In this document: positions 36,862 to 45,773 of the stretch, piece after piece | How positions within the stretch are numbered: the stretch's first letter is position 1 | Layout of the letters: every line of letters begins with the position of its first letter | NCBI GenBank assembly: GCA_005776725.1 | Contig: SXOO01000014.1 | Location: 1 to 57,347 of the forward strand | From: Pseudomonadota bacterium | GTDB taxonomy: Bacteria; Myxococcota_A; UBA9042; GCA-2863065 | DNA length: 57,347 nt | Direction of reading: 5' to 3' | The notes under the pieces: model-generated | The model's database searches: none | The model's input: the letters and a program-made list of their open reading frames with translations, nothing else | What the model was told of the DNA's origin: nothing | Translations under genes and position numbers: made by a program

Positions 36862-38444
36862 CACCGGTGCGGACCCCTCCAGAGGACCGTGTCGCGGAGT
36901 TGGCTCTCGTCGTCCCGGTCGGGGAAGTCTACCGTGTAGTGCAGGCCACGGCTCTCCTGCCGTCTCAGCGCGCCCTCGACGATCAGCCGCCCCACCTGCG
37001 CGATGTTGCGGAGCTCGATGCCATCGCGGGTTACGTGGTGCTTCCACCAGTCCTCAAGGATCTCGCTCTCGAGCAGGGCGAGTCGGCGATGCGCGCGCTC
37101 AAGGCGGGCAGTTGCCCGTACGATGCCGACATAGTTCCACATGGTACGCCGGATTTCGTCCCAGCTGTGAGAAACGACGACGCGCTCGCCGCTGGGCCTC
37201 GCGTACCCAGGCTGCCACGGCACGATCTCCGGTGGCGCGGAAACGCCCACCAGCTCGTCCCGGCAGGCCCGCGCGGCACGCGAGCCCATCACGGCGCCCT
37301 CCAGCAGCGAGTTCGACGCGAGGCGGTTCGCTCCGTGGAGCCCTGTATGCGCCACCTCACCGACAGCGTAGAGCCCCTGGACGGAGCAACGCCCGAAGAG
37401 GTCCGTCACGACGCCACCGCACTGGTAATGCGCCGCGGGCACCACGGGGATCGGCGTGGTGCGGAAGTCGATCCCGAAGCCCTTGACCGTGCCGAGGATT
37501 GTGGGGAAGCGCGCCGCCATCATGTGGCCGTCGAGGTGCGTGAGGTCCAGCACGACGTGGTCGTCGCCCGTGCGCTTCAGCTCCATGTCGATCGCGCGCG
37601 CCACGATGTCGCGCGGCGCGAGGCTCTTCATGGGGTGGACGCCGTCCATGAAGGGCGTGCCATCGATGCGACGCAGCACGCCGCCCTCGCCGCGAAGCGC
37701 CTCGCTGATGAGGAAGCTCTTCGCAGTGGGGTGGTAGAGGCACGTGGGGTGGAACTGGAAGAACTCCATGTTCGCGACCTTGGCGCGGGCGCGATACGCC
37801 ATGGCCACGCCATCCCCGGTCGCGACGTCGGGGTTGGTCGTGTACAGGTAGACTTTGCCTGAGCCGCCGGTGGCGAGGATCACCGCGCGGGCCGCGAAGG
37901 TCTTGACCGCGCCGGTCGCTTCGTCGAGCACGTACGCTCCGACGATTCGCTCTCCAAGGGAGTGGGCCTGCGCGCTCTTCGAGCGCCGGATGAGGTCGAT
38001 CGCCACGTGGTGCTCCACCACACGGACGTTGGGGTGCGCTTGAACCCGTTCGAGCAGCGCCCGCTGGATCTCGCGACCCGTGATGTCCGTGGCGTGCAGC
38101 ACGCGGCGTCGGGTGTGGCCTCCCTCGCGCGCCAGGTCCGTCGCGAACGCCACGCCTACGGCACGCAGGCGCTCGATCGCAGCCGGCCCTTCGGCCACGA
38201 TCATCTCCACGGCGTCGCGGTGGTTCAGGCCATCGCCAGCCACCATCGTGTTGTCGACGTGCTCGTCGAAGCTGTCGTCATCACCGACGACCGCGGCGAT
38301 CCCTCCCTGAGCCCAGTTGGTGTTGGAGTCGGTGGCCGCCCGCTTGGTGATTAGCGTAACCGTGACGTGCGGGGCGAGCTCCAGCGCCGCGGAGAGCCCG
38401 GCGATGCCGCTACCGAGGATGAGAACGTCGGTGTTCTCTTGCAC
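36861..38444 (-). CDS. nadB: L-aspartate oxidase NadB
   Basis: A 527-residue flavoenzyme that oxidises L-aspartate to iminoaspartate, the first step of de novo NAD synthesis. The FAD-binding motif ILGSGIAGLSAALELA lies at residues 9-24. It also has TNWAQGGIAAVVGDDDS, GGHTRRRVLHATDITG, a PVVPAAHYQCGGVVTD block and HGANRLASNSLLEGAV. All fit NadB, with the length near the usual 530; fumarate reductase/SdhA is the related alternative. The start is GTG 38444, 6 bp after the previous stop. NadA and NadC are not in the window. It sits between a beta-propeller protein and an FG-GAP lipoprotein, an unusual place for a housekeeping gene. Confidence 0.95.
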   Translation of the reverse strand: MQENTDVLILGSGIAGLSAALELAPHVTVTLITKRAATDSNTNWAQGGIAAVVGDDDSFDEHVDNTMVAGDGLNHRDAVEMIVAEGPAAIERLRAVGVAFATDLAREGGHTRRRVLHATDITGREIQRALLERVQAHPNVRVVEHHVAIDLIRRSKSAQAHSLGERIVGAYVLDEATGAVKTFAARAVILATGGSGKVYLYTTNPDVATGDGVAMAYRARAKVANMEFFQFHPTCLYHPTAKSFLISEALRGEGGVLRRIDGTPFMDGVHPMKSLAPRDIVARAIDMELKRTGDDHVVLDLTHLDGHMMAARFPTILGTVKGFGIDFRTTPIPVVPAAHYQCGGVVTDLFGRCSVQGLYAVGEVAHTGLHGANRLASNSLLEGAVMGSRAARACRDELVGVSAPPEIVPWQPGYARPSGERVVVSHSWDEIRRTMWNYVGIVRATARLERAHRRLALLESEILEDWWKHHVTRDGIELRNIAQVGRLIVEGALRRQESRGLHYTVDFPDRDDESQLRDTVLWRGPHR

Positions 38445-38450
38445 GAACGC

Positions 38451-39470
38451 CTACTCGACCGTCGCGGGGAGGCTCATTCGGTACAGGCCCGCGCGCCCCA
38501 GTGGTCGCGGCGCAGTCTCCGTGGTGAGGCCGAGCGCCGTGAAGAGCAGCACGCGCTCCCCCCCGAGCTGCGCCACCGCCAGCTCGCCGTGCCCGAACGC
38601 CTGGGTGGCCACTAGGGCCAGTCCGCCCAAGGGGTCCAGGGCCACCACCGCGTCGCGCTGCGTCACCGCGAGGAGCAGCCACCGGTTGTCCTTCCCGGGC
38701 ACCCAGACCGGGGCGGTCTCCGAGACGCCCTTGAGGACCGAGGAGGCTGGCCCACCGGTGGCGGGGACAGTGTATAGCGTGGTCTCGGTGCTCCACGTCC
38801 GGGAGACGAACGCCACGGTCTGGCCGTCCGGCCGGAACACCGCGTTGATGGGGGCGAGGCGATCGTCCACGATCACCGCTTCGCGCGCGGTGGCGCCGAA
38901 TCCGGAGAAGAGCACCAGCTCTCGACCGCGATCCGTGAGGCGCAGCGCCAACACGCTGGCGCTGTCGGGAGACCAGACGGGAAGGAGCTCCGCGAGGACC
39001 CCGCTGGAGAGGCGCTCGGGCGCCTGCCCGACTTTGCCGTCCGCGGCAACCCGGTAGAGATCGCCCTGCCCCGAGCGACCCGAGACGAAGACCACCCACC
39101 GGCCATCCGGTGAGGCGGCGGCCTGCAGGTCCGCGGCGGACGACGCAGCGCACGCGGGCTTGCCGTCGAGCCTCACACTCCACACGCCGTCGGCGCCGAG
39201 CTGCACGCTCCCGGTGCGCTTGGCCCCGACAAAGAAGGGCTCGCGTTGGGCCACCTCGCCCGCAGGCGCCGGCAGGGAGGCTTTCTTCTTGAGCGACACC
39301 TGGCGCAAGACCCTGCCGTCGGCGCTGTGCGCGTCGTAGAGCGCGGCGACCCGGGTGCCCGACGCCCGAAGCGCGAAGACGTCCTCGTCGGGGGCGCTCA
39401 GGAGCTCCGGGCCGACGGGCGGCGCCGGGGGCGCGAGCATCAAGCTGAGGCTGAGGGCGAGGACGTTCAT
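38451..39470 (-). CDS. Exported TolB-like beta-propeller protein
   Basis: A 339-residue protein from ATG 39470, which overlaps the upstream stop as ATGA. A short hydrophobic start (MNVLALSLSLMLAPPAP) suggests Sec export. The rest alternates beta segments typical of PD40/WD40-like TolB blades: SPDGRWVVFVSGRSGQGDLY, PVWSPDSASVLALRL, and FRPDGQTVAFVSRTWSTETT. No catalytic motif was seen. It is likely a periplasmic binding or scaffold protein. The preceding gene encodes a solute-binding protein, so the two may act on the same ligand, but that is inference. Confidence 0.8.
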   Translation of the reverse strand: MNVLALSLSLMLAPPAPPVGPELLSAPDEDVFALRASGTRVAALYDAHSADGRVLRQVSLKKKASLPAPAGEVAQREPFFVGAKRTGSVQLGADGVWSVRLDGKPACAASSAADLQAAASPDGRWVVFVSGRSGQGDLYRVAADGKVGQAPERLSSGVLAELLPVWSPDSASVLALRLTDRGRELVLFSGFGATAREAVIVDDRLAPINAVFRPDGQTVAFVSRTWSTETTLYTVPATGGPASSVLKGVSETAPVWVPGKDNRWLLLAVTQRDAVVALDPLGGLALVATQAFGHGELAVAQLGGERVLLFTALGLTTETAPRPLGRAGLYRMSLPATVE

Positions 39471-40963
39471 CGGATCTGCCACCTGTCGATTCGGGCGAAG
39501 CCGCCCTTGCCCAGCACCGCGGGCGCGGTGACGTTCTTGCCCACCGCGCCGACGTCCGCGCGGACCCCGAGGAAGAGCGCCGGGAAGGCGTCCACGGCCG
39601 CGCGGACCGCAGCCGCGAGGTCTCCGCGGTCGATCGCGCCGTCCACCTCTCCCGAAGACCATCCCAGGACGTTGAGCGCGCCGCCCGTGCGCAGGAGCCC
39701 AGGCATGCTGTCGTCCGTGCCTCCCTCGAGGCTCACCAAAGCAGCGGGGAACTGACGGGAGCGCACGCGATCGAGGAGCTCTAGGCGAGGCCGCGGGTCC
39801 GGCGCCAGCTCGATCCCGACCTCCTTGAGTCGGGCGGCGAGCACCGCGACGCGCCGCAGAGCCTCGGGATCGTCTCCGTCGAAGAGCAGCGGCAGCTCGA
39901 GCTGGAGCTTGGAGCCATTGACGTCGCGGTGGGCAAATGCGCCAGGCACGACGGTCCAGCCAGCGCTAGCGATGCCTGCACGCGCCGCGTCAGCGTTGCG
40001 CACCGGAGCGAGGTCCTTCGGGTAGATCGCGGAGCGGCGCGAGACCGGCGCGGCGCCCGCGCGGCCGCCCTCGCCGGACGCGAAGAGCTCGCTGCGGTCG
40101 ATTGCGGCGCCAAACGCCGCCCGGATGGCAGGATCCCCCAGCGGGCTGGCCTTGGGATCGAAGGCGATCACCTCAACGCGGGTCCGTGGGGCGTCGAGGC
40201 GGCGAACGCCGAACTCCGCGGCGGCGATCGCCGCGTCCGGCCGCGCCAGCTCGAAGGTGACTGCGTCTCCCATCAGCCTCACGACGTCGGCAGCGATCGC
40301 GCGGCTCCCCACAGAGAGGACGCGGATCTCGCTGATCTTGGGCGGTCGCACGGACGTGGCGCTGGCCACAAAGCGCGAGCTGTCGCCCTCGTTCATCAAC
40401 TTGAACGGCCCCGCACCGATGGTCGCCAGCGGCAGCGGGCGCTGGCGAGCCTCATCGTTCAAGGGCCCGTGGAGCCCGTTCGGGATCAGCGGAACCGCCA
40501 GCAACGGCCCAGCCGACGTGATCGGCGCTCGCAGCCGCAGCGTCACGCCGAACCCGTCGCTCCCCTTCTCGACCCCAGAGACATTCGCGAGCGTGTGCTG
40601 GAACACACCGTTCCACTTCCCTGTCCGCGCAAGCTCGTAGGTGTAGGCCACGTCGAGCGCGGTGATCTCACGCTCGTTGGACCAGCGCGCGTCATCTCGC
40701 AGCGTGATCCGCACGGCCTGCCCTCCATCCTCCAGCGACACCTTGGCCGCCAGCACGTTCTCGTAGCCGCCGGCGCCGTCCGGGGCCATGAGCGGCGCGT
40801 AGATGAGCTCGACGAAGCGCCACTCCGCCGGGGTCCGAGCGGACAGGGGGCTGGCTCCGCCCGGGACGGGCTCGGTCTCCACGAGAACCAGGGTCCCGAA
40901 GGTGCGCTGCTGAGCAGCAGCCGGAAGCGCGAGGAGACACGAGAGGACTACGAGGTGACGCAT
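39467..40963 (-). CDS. Family 5 extracellular solute-binding protein (peptide/oligosaccharide type)
   Basis: A 498-residue exported protein. A Sec signal MRHLVVLSCLLALPAAAQQ is followed by the SBP_bac_5 pattern: FVELIYAPLMAPDGAGGY, RITLRDDARWSNEREITALD (substrate cleft region near 95-110), a middle lobe with TIGAGPFKLMN, and VRVSR-type C-terminal text ending at a GFARIDRWQIR tail. Related proteins deliver peptides, nickel or sugars to ABC permeases. No permease or ATPase gene is present nearby. A ribosome site AAAGGA lies 4 bases before ATG 40963. It lies 34 bp after the amylase gene, which could supply oligosaccharides. Confidence 0.87.
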   Translation of the reverse strand: MRHLVVLSCLLALPAAAQQRTFGTLVLVETEPVPGGASPLSARTPAEWRFVELIYAPLMAPDGAGGYENVLAAKVSLEDGGQAVRITLRDDARWSNEREITALDVAYTYELARTGKWNGVFQHTLANVSGVEKGSDGFGVTLRLRAPITSAGPLLAVPLIPNGLHGPLNDEARQRPLPLATIGAGPFKLMNEGDSSRFVASATSVRPPKISEIRVLSVGSRAIAADVVRLMGDAVTFELARPDAAIAAAEFGVRRLDAPRTRVEVIAFDPKASPLGDPAIRAAFGAAIDRSELFASGEGGRAGAAPVSRRSAIYPKDLAPVRNADAARAGIASAGWTVVPGAFAHRDVNGSKLQLELPLLFDGDDPEALRRVAVLAARLKEVGIELAPDPRPRLELLDRVRSRQFPAALVSLEGGTDDSMPGLLRTGGALNVLGWSSGEVDGAIDRGDLAAAVRAAVDAFPALFLGVRADVGAVGKNVTAPAVLGKGGFARIDRWQIR

Positions 40964-40997
40964 GACGTCCTTTCGACGACGGGAGCAATGCGAGACT

Positions 40998-43409
40998 TCA
41001 CGGGATGAGGATCACCATGCCGCGAGGAGGGACATCGAACGTTACAGTACCGCCAGACGGGGCCTTTGACCCGAGGGTGATCTGATCCGTGAGGGAGACG
41101 GCGCTCGGGATCGAGACGGACGCTGGCGCGGCGGCGCGGTTGAGCGCCACGGTGACGACCTCCGCCCCGAGCGTACGGCGAAAGACCAACAGGTCGGCGC
41201 TTCCCTGGACCAGCTGGAAGTCGCCGCGCCGCAGCGCCGCGAGCTTCCTCCGGGCGGCGCCGAACGCCTGAACCCGCTCCCGCACCAGCAGCTGCCCGGC
41301 GGAGTAGCCGTCCCACGGCATGAGGCGCCGATTATCCGGATCCCCGGCTCCAACGAGGCCGACCTCGTCGCCATAGTAGAGGAGCGGAACACCCGGCGCG
41401 GTGAACAGGAAGCCCAGAGCCAGCGCGGCCCGTTCGTACGGCTCGAGCTGGGTCGGCTGGCTCGGGGGAGCGTTCCAGCCCTGGTCCTTGGAGCCGTTGC
41501 CCCAGACGTCGCCGATCTGGCCTGCCGCGTGGCTCAAGAGGCGGGGCACGTCGTGGTTGCCGGCGAAGGAGCTCATGACCGCGAAGGGCCCGTAGTACCC
41601 TTGGGCCGCGAGGGTGATATTGCCGAGATCGCCGAGACCTAGCTCACCGCGGGCGAAGGCCTTCACGATGTTCCAGTAGAGGGGGAAGTCGAACTGACCG
41701 TCGAGCAGGGTGGGGTTGACGTAGCTCTTGATGAGGGTCTCGTTGGGTCCCTGGCCGCCGCCCCACTCGCCGGTGAAGGTCTCGCCCACCAGGTAGAAAC
41801 GCGCGCCGGGCACGGTCTCCGCCACGCGGCCGAGCTTCGCCGTGAGCGTGCGCAGGAAGTTCGGATGCATGTGCTTCACGGCGTCCACCCGGAACCCGTC
41901 GAGGTCCGCCGCGAGGACCCACTCCACCGCCATGTCGGTCATGGCCTCCACGACCGCGTCGTTCGTGTAGTCGAGGTCGGGGAGGTAGGGCTCGAACCAG
42001 CAGTTCAGCGGGGCGTTGTCGAACCCCCCATCTTGGCAGGTGACGAAGGAGTTGAACCAGCCGTCGGCCGTGTGTTCGCTGACGAGAGGATGCGTCTCGT
42101 GGAGGTGGTTCGCCACCAGGTCCACTAGGACGCGGATGCCCCGGGCGTGGGCCGCCGCGACGAGCTGGCGAAGCTCCGCGAGCGTGCCGAGCCGCGGCTC
42201 GGGATCGAGCTGTGAGGACGGGAAGTACCCGTGATAGCTGGTGTATTGGCGGCCATCAGCGGCCCCGGTCTCGCACCCGTCGGGGTTGTCGACCACCGCC
42301 GTGAGCCACAGCGCGTTCACCCCAAGGCTATCGAAATACCCGTCCTCTACCCGCTGCCGCACGCCCTTCCAGTCGCCGCCGAGCCAGTTCGCCTTGTTTC
42401 CGTTGGGCAAACAGGCATCCGCGCTGGAGCTGGACGGGTCGCCATCGAGGAAGCGGTCGGTCATTGCGAAGTAGAGCACGGCGTCGCGCCAGTCGAAGGC
42501 CTGGGCCTCGACCCAGATCGGGAGGTGGAGCGGCACGGCCTCGCCAGCGCCGTTGCGGATCCGGAAGGTGAGGCCCCACTTGCCGGCCGCAGGGCTCTTG
42601 ACGTCCAGGGTGAAGCGCTGGCTCTGCGCGTCCCAGGTCGCCCCGTCGTACAGGACGCCGCCGCGCTCGACGCGCTCCCCCTCTAGAGCTGCTCCGCCGG
42701 AGCCGCGACGGACCGCCACCACGACACGGAGGTGATCAGCGCTGACCTCGAGGGTCTCGAGCTCGAGGAGCGGCAGCCGGCAGTCCGGGAGCAGGACCTT
42801 GCTGTTCTCCACCCCGCCCACGATCTTGCGCATGGGCTCGGCACCGTCGAGCTGCCAGTCGTTGCCGTTGAAGACCAACTTGTACGCATAGCTGCCCGCG
42901 AGCCCGGTGGTGTCGAGATCGGCCGAGTAGACCCCCTGCCCATCCGACACGAGCGGTAGGGCCGTGGTGCTCCAGTCGTTGAACTCGCCCGCCACGTGAA
43001 CGCTGGCGGCTTCGGAGGCCACTGTGAAGCGGTAGAGGCACGCGCGATCGGGCAGCGCTGGGATGGCGGCCACGTCGGCGGCGTCCGCTCCGCCGAGGTC
43101 GTCCGGGACCACGGCGACGTCCTCGACGGTGTCCTCGAGCGGGGCGTCGGTGTCGGACACGTCGACGGGGCTCCTCGTGTCCCCCTCCAGCGTCACGTCT
43201 CCCGGCCCGGGGTCGGACGTGTCGGGCGCCATGGCCAGCGCGTCGGCGGGGACGCCGGTATCCGGGATCACCGCTGTGTCGCACGGAGAGCCGCTCTCTG
43301 GGGTGCGGGTCTTGGTCTCCGTGCAACCCAGCGCCAGGGCGATCAGCCCCAAGCCGAGGACGCGGTGAGCGGGAGAGCTGCCCCACCACACGTGACGATC
43401 GCCAACCAC
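40998..43409 (-). CDS. GH13 alpha-amylase lipoprotein with CBM48-like domain
   Basis: An 803-residue exported glycosidase. A lipobox (IALALGC, Cys29) precedes an Asp/Thr/Pro-rich linker of about 85 residues. Residues about 118-215 look like a CBM48-type beta-sandwich (VHVAGEFNDWSTTALPLV, YAYKLVFNGNDWQLD). The GH13 barrel has the full catalytic triad: Asp509 in DGFRVDAVKH, Glu543 in VGETFTGEW and Asp620 in AGNHDVPRL, plus GVPLLYYGDEVGL. It should cleave alpha-1,4-glucans outside or at the cell surface. The GTG start follows the aminotransferase TAG directly. Another in-frame GTG 18 bases later would give the same signal. Confidence 0.93.
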   Translation of the reverse strand: MVGDRHVWWGSSPAHRVLGLGLIALALGCTETKTRTPESGSPCDTAVIPDTGVPADALAMAPDTSDPGPGDVTLEGDTRSPVDVSDTDAPLEDTVEDVAVVPDDLGGADAADVAAIPALPDRACLYRFTVASEAASVHVAGEFNDWSTTALPLVSDGQGVYSADLDTTGLAGSYAYKLVFNGNDWQLDGAEPMRKIVGGVENSKVLLPDCRLPLLELETLEVSADHLRVVVAVRRGSGGAALEGERVERGGVLYDGATWDAQSQRFTLDVKSPAAGKWGLTFRIRNGAGEAVPLHLPIWVEAQAFDWRDAVLYFAMTDRFLDGDPSSSSADACLPNGNKANWLGGDWKGVRQRVEDGYFDSLGVNALWLTAVVDNPDGCETGAADGRQYTSYHGYFPSSQLDPEPRLGTLAELRQLVAAAHARGIRVLVDLVANHLHETHPLVSEHTADGWFNSFVTCQDGGFDNAPLNCWFEPYLPDLDYTNDAVVEAMTDMAVEWVLAADLDGFRVDAVKHMHPNFLRTLTAKLGRVAETVPGARFYLVGETFTGEWGGGQGPNETLIKSYVNPTLLDGQFDFPLYWNIVKAFARGELGLGDLGNITLAAQGYYGPFAVMSSFAGNHDVPRLLSHAAGQIGDVWGNGSKDQGWNAPPSQPTQLEPYERAALALGFLFTAPGVPLLYYGDEVGLVGAGDPDNRRLMPWDGYSAGQLLVRERVQAFGAARRKLAALRRGDFQLVQGSADLLVFRRTLGAEVVTVALNRAAAPASVSIPSAVSLTDQITLGSKAPSGGTVTFDVPPRGMVILIP

Positions 43410-44564
43410 CTAGGCGGACCTGATCACGTCGGCCAGGACATCGAGCCCCTCGACGAGGGTGGGCGTATCGCAGGCGGTGAAGCAGAGGCGGGCGTACGCC
43501 GCGAAACCCGAGCCGAAGAGGTCGCCGGGCGCGAGCGTGACGCCCCGGTCGGCGGCGCGCTCGAGGAGCGGCATCGCTGACCCGCCCTCGGAGAGCTTCA
43601 CGAACGCAAAGGAGCCACCCTGAACGGCGTGGCCCCCGAGCCGCTCCGCGACGAGGCGGGCGTGGTGCTGGAAGCGCTCGCGAGCCCCGAGGACCACGGC
43701 CTGCCCGGTCTCTAGAGCGCCGAGCGCGGCCACCTGGGCCGAGAGCGCCACGTTGTAGACAGAGTGTGTCGCGACCTTGCGCATGGCCGCGATCGCGGCG
43801 GTGGGTCCCGCCACGTAGCCGACGCGCGTCCCGGCCAGGGCGTAGCTCTTGGAGAACGTGAACGCGCTCACGGTTCGCGAGGCGAGGCCAGGCCTCGACG
43901 CGAGGCTCACGTGCGGTCGAGCGAACGCGTAGTGCTCGTAGGCCTCGTCGGCGAGCAACCACAGCCCGTGGCGCTCGGCCACAGCCCCCAGGGCGTCGAG
44001 CTGCGACGCGGTGAGCACGAGGCCATTCGGGTTGTTGGGGCTGATGACGTAGAGGAGCCGGGTCCGCGGGGTGACATACGGGCTGATCAGCTCGCTCACG
44101 TCGCGGTGGGGCTGGTCCAGGAGCGCCTGATAGAACGGGACCTCCACGGGGACCACGCCGGCACACAGCGCGATGCCCCGGACCAGCGGCCAGTGGGGTG
44201 CGAGGATCAGCACCTCGTCTCCTGGGTCGAGCAAGGCCTGGAAGATACACGCGATCCCGTGGGTGGCGCCCACGGTGATCAGCACCTCGTCCGGCCCCAC
44301 GTCGAGGCCGTTGGTGTGGCGGAGCTTCTCGGCCACGGCGAGCCGGAGCACCTCCTCGCCGTTGGGGGAGGCGTAGCGGTACGGGTTGCCGAGGCGCGCC
44401 GGGTCGAAGCGACCCCACTCGGCGGTCTCTGGCGGCGTGAGCACGTTGTCGCCGATGTGGAACGGATACCGAGGGCCCGTGTAGCCCTGGAGTCGTCGTG
44501 CGAGCATGGCGAAGCCGGACTCGCGCATCGGCGCGGTCCGTCGCCCGATGGCCGGCAAGCTCAT
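43410..44564 (-). CDS. Class I/II PLP-dependent aminotransferase
   Basis: A 384-residue fold-type I enzyme. Motifs are ITVGATHGIACIFQALLDPG, the substrate-binding SPNNPNG block, DEAYEHYAF, and the Schiff-base lysine Lys239 in TFSKSYALAGTRVGYV. The C-terminal RLCFTACDT carries the carboxylate-binding Arg. Aspartate or aromatic aminotransferase-like activity is likely, but the substrate cannot be fixed. ATG 44564 overlaps the stop of the preceding lipoprotein gene as ATGA, and the amylase gene begins right after its own stop. PLP cofactor would come from the pdxST pathway at the left of the window. Confidence 0.92.
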   Translation of the reverse strand: MSLPAIGRRTAPMRESGFAMLARRLQGYTGPRYPFHIGDNVLTPPETAEWGRFDPARLGNPYRYASPNGEEVLRLAVAEKLRHTNGLDVGPDEVLITVGATHGIACIFQALLDPGDEVLILAPHWPLVRGIALCAGVVPVEVPFYQALLDQPHRDVSELISPYVTPRTRLLYVISPNNPNGLVLTASQLDALGAVAERHGLWLLADEAYEHYAFARPHVSLASRPGLASRTVSAFTFSKSYALAGTRVGYVAGPTAAIAAMRKVATHSVYNVALSAQVAALGALETGQAVVLGARERFQHHARLVAERLGGHAVQGGSFAFVKLSEGGSAMPLLERAADRGVTLAPGDLFGSGFAAYARLCFTACDTPTLVEGLDVLADVIRSA

Positions 44565-45607
44565 GGACCGATCTTCACCGGCTGGATACCGCCCGGTGCC
44601 GGCGCGGGCGCGGGGGCCTTGGGCGCCTCCTGCGCCGCCTGGCGGGCCCGGTTGAATGCATCGAAGGCCGCCTGCGTGGGGAAGCACATCGACTTCTGCA
44701 CGCCTGCCTCCGTCCACGCCGCTCGGAAAGGACAGGCGTCGGCCGCAGGGGCTGCCTTCTCCGCCGCCGCCGCTGCGGTGAGCTTGGCCTTTGCCGCCGC
44801 GATCTCCTCCTCCGTGGGCCTGTTCGCCTTGAAGCCGAGGCCACGGGCGTATCGCTCCCCGGCCTCTTTGGCTTCTCGCGAGGCGAAGCGGCGCTCATAG
44901 GCCTGGACCTCGCCCTTCGGGCCCAGCTTGTACATGATGACCTCGTAGGGAAGGTCGAGCTCGGCCCCCTTGGGCTCTGCCGGCTCGTCCTCTGTGGGCG
45001 GCGCCTCCGCAGCAGGCGGGGCGTTGAAGATGCCCGCCCCGGGGTCGTCCCCCATGCTCTGCTTCAGCAGCTCGCGGCGCCTCTTCTCCTCTTCCGACAT
45101 CTCACTGGCCGCTCCCCATTGCCGTTCCAAGGGACTGACCGGCAACACCTCGCCCGCCATGCCCGCATACTGCGAAGAGGGCTCCGAAGGGTTCCCTTCG
45201 AAGAGCAGCTCGGCGGCGCCGGCTGGACGCTCTCTCAGGAACGCGGGCAGCGCGGTTACGGACTCCTCGCGCCCGCCGTCGCCCAGCCCCAAGAGCTCGG
45301 ACGCCGAGGCCAGACGTGGGGGCCGGGGGGCCGCCGGAGCGACGTCGGGCGCCGCCACAGCGACGGCAGCCACCTCCTCGACCACGACGTCCGCGGGCGC
45401 CACGGCGGCGACGTCGGGGACCGGCCCAGCGTCAACACCGCCCGCGTCGGCCGGAGCCGCGGCGGGCGCGCTCACGTCGGCCGCCGCAGCAGCTGCGGCG
45501 GGTTTCTCCGCGGCGGGCGGCTCTCCACCGCCTCGCGGTATTGCGGGCGGCTCGTCCTCGCAAGCGACGGCAACCGAAACCGCGAGCAGCACTCTGAACC
45601 GTGTCAT
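44561..45607 (-). CDS. Ala/Pro-rich lipoprotein of unknown function
   Basis: A 348-residue exported protein from ATG 45607 with a good ribosome site (GAGGGA, six bases upstream). MTRFRVLLAVSVAVAC gives a lipobox with Cys16. Residues 20-95 are an Ala/Pro/Asp/Val-rich low-complexity linker. A charged middle section (about 165-190) has helix-forming Glu/Arg text. Later, LPYEVIMYKLGPKGEVQAYE and RFASREAKEAGERYARGLGF suggest a small globular domain, and a second Cys pair lies near 295-310. No family was recognised. It is the first gene of the packed operon ending at 35236. Confidence 0.75.
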   Translation of the reverse strand: MTRFRVLLAVSVAVACEDEPPAIPRGGGEPPAAEKPAAAAAAADVSAPAAAPADAGGVDAGPVPDVAAVAPADVVVEEVAAVAVAAPDVAPAAPRPPRLASASELLGLGDGGREESVTALPAFLRERPAGAAELLFEGNPSEPSSQYAGMAGEVLPVSPLERQWGAASEMSEEEKRRRELLKQSMGDDPGAGIFNAPPAAEAPPTEDEPAEPKGAELDLPYEVIMYKLGPKGEVQAYERRFASREAKEAGERYARGLGFKANRPTEEEIAAAKAKLTAAAAAEKAAPAADACPFRAAWTEAGVQKSMCFPTQAAFDAFNRARQAAQEAPKAPAPAPAPGGIQPVKIGP

Positions 45608-45665
45608 GGCGAATCCCTCGTCGTCCGGGCGTGATTCAATCGTGAAAACGCACCGGAGCGCCAGC

Positions 45666-45696
45666 TTATCACACGCACCTGGCGAGAACGTCACAA
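45666..45696 (-). promoter_or_regulatory. Weak candidate promoter for the seven-gene operon
   Basis: On the minus strand TTGTGA (45696-45691) and TGATAA (45671-45666) resemble -35 and -10 boxes, but the spacer is 19 bp, longer than ideal. It lies about 60 bp before ATG 45607 in the divergent region shared with the giant lipoprotein gene. Confidence 0.3.
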
Positions 45697-45773
45697 CGAG
45701 GCGGGCGGTGACGCCTTGCTCGGACGTGTGTAGCATCGTCCTGGGGTTGTTCGCCTGCGGGCGGGGGTGTGGC

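Noticed and set aside
44970..45773. Upstream extension of the giant protein
   Set aside because: This stretch is antisense to the divergent lipoprotein gene, and the lipobox lies just after ATG 45774.
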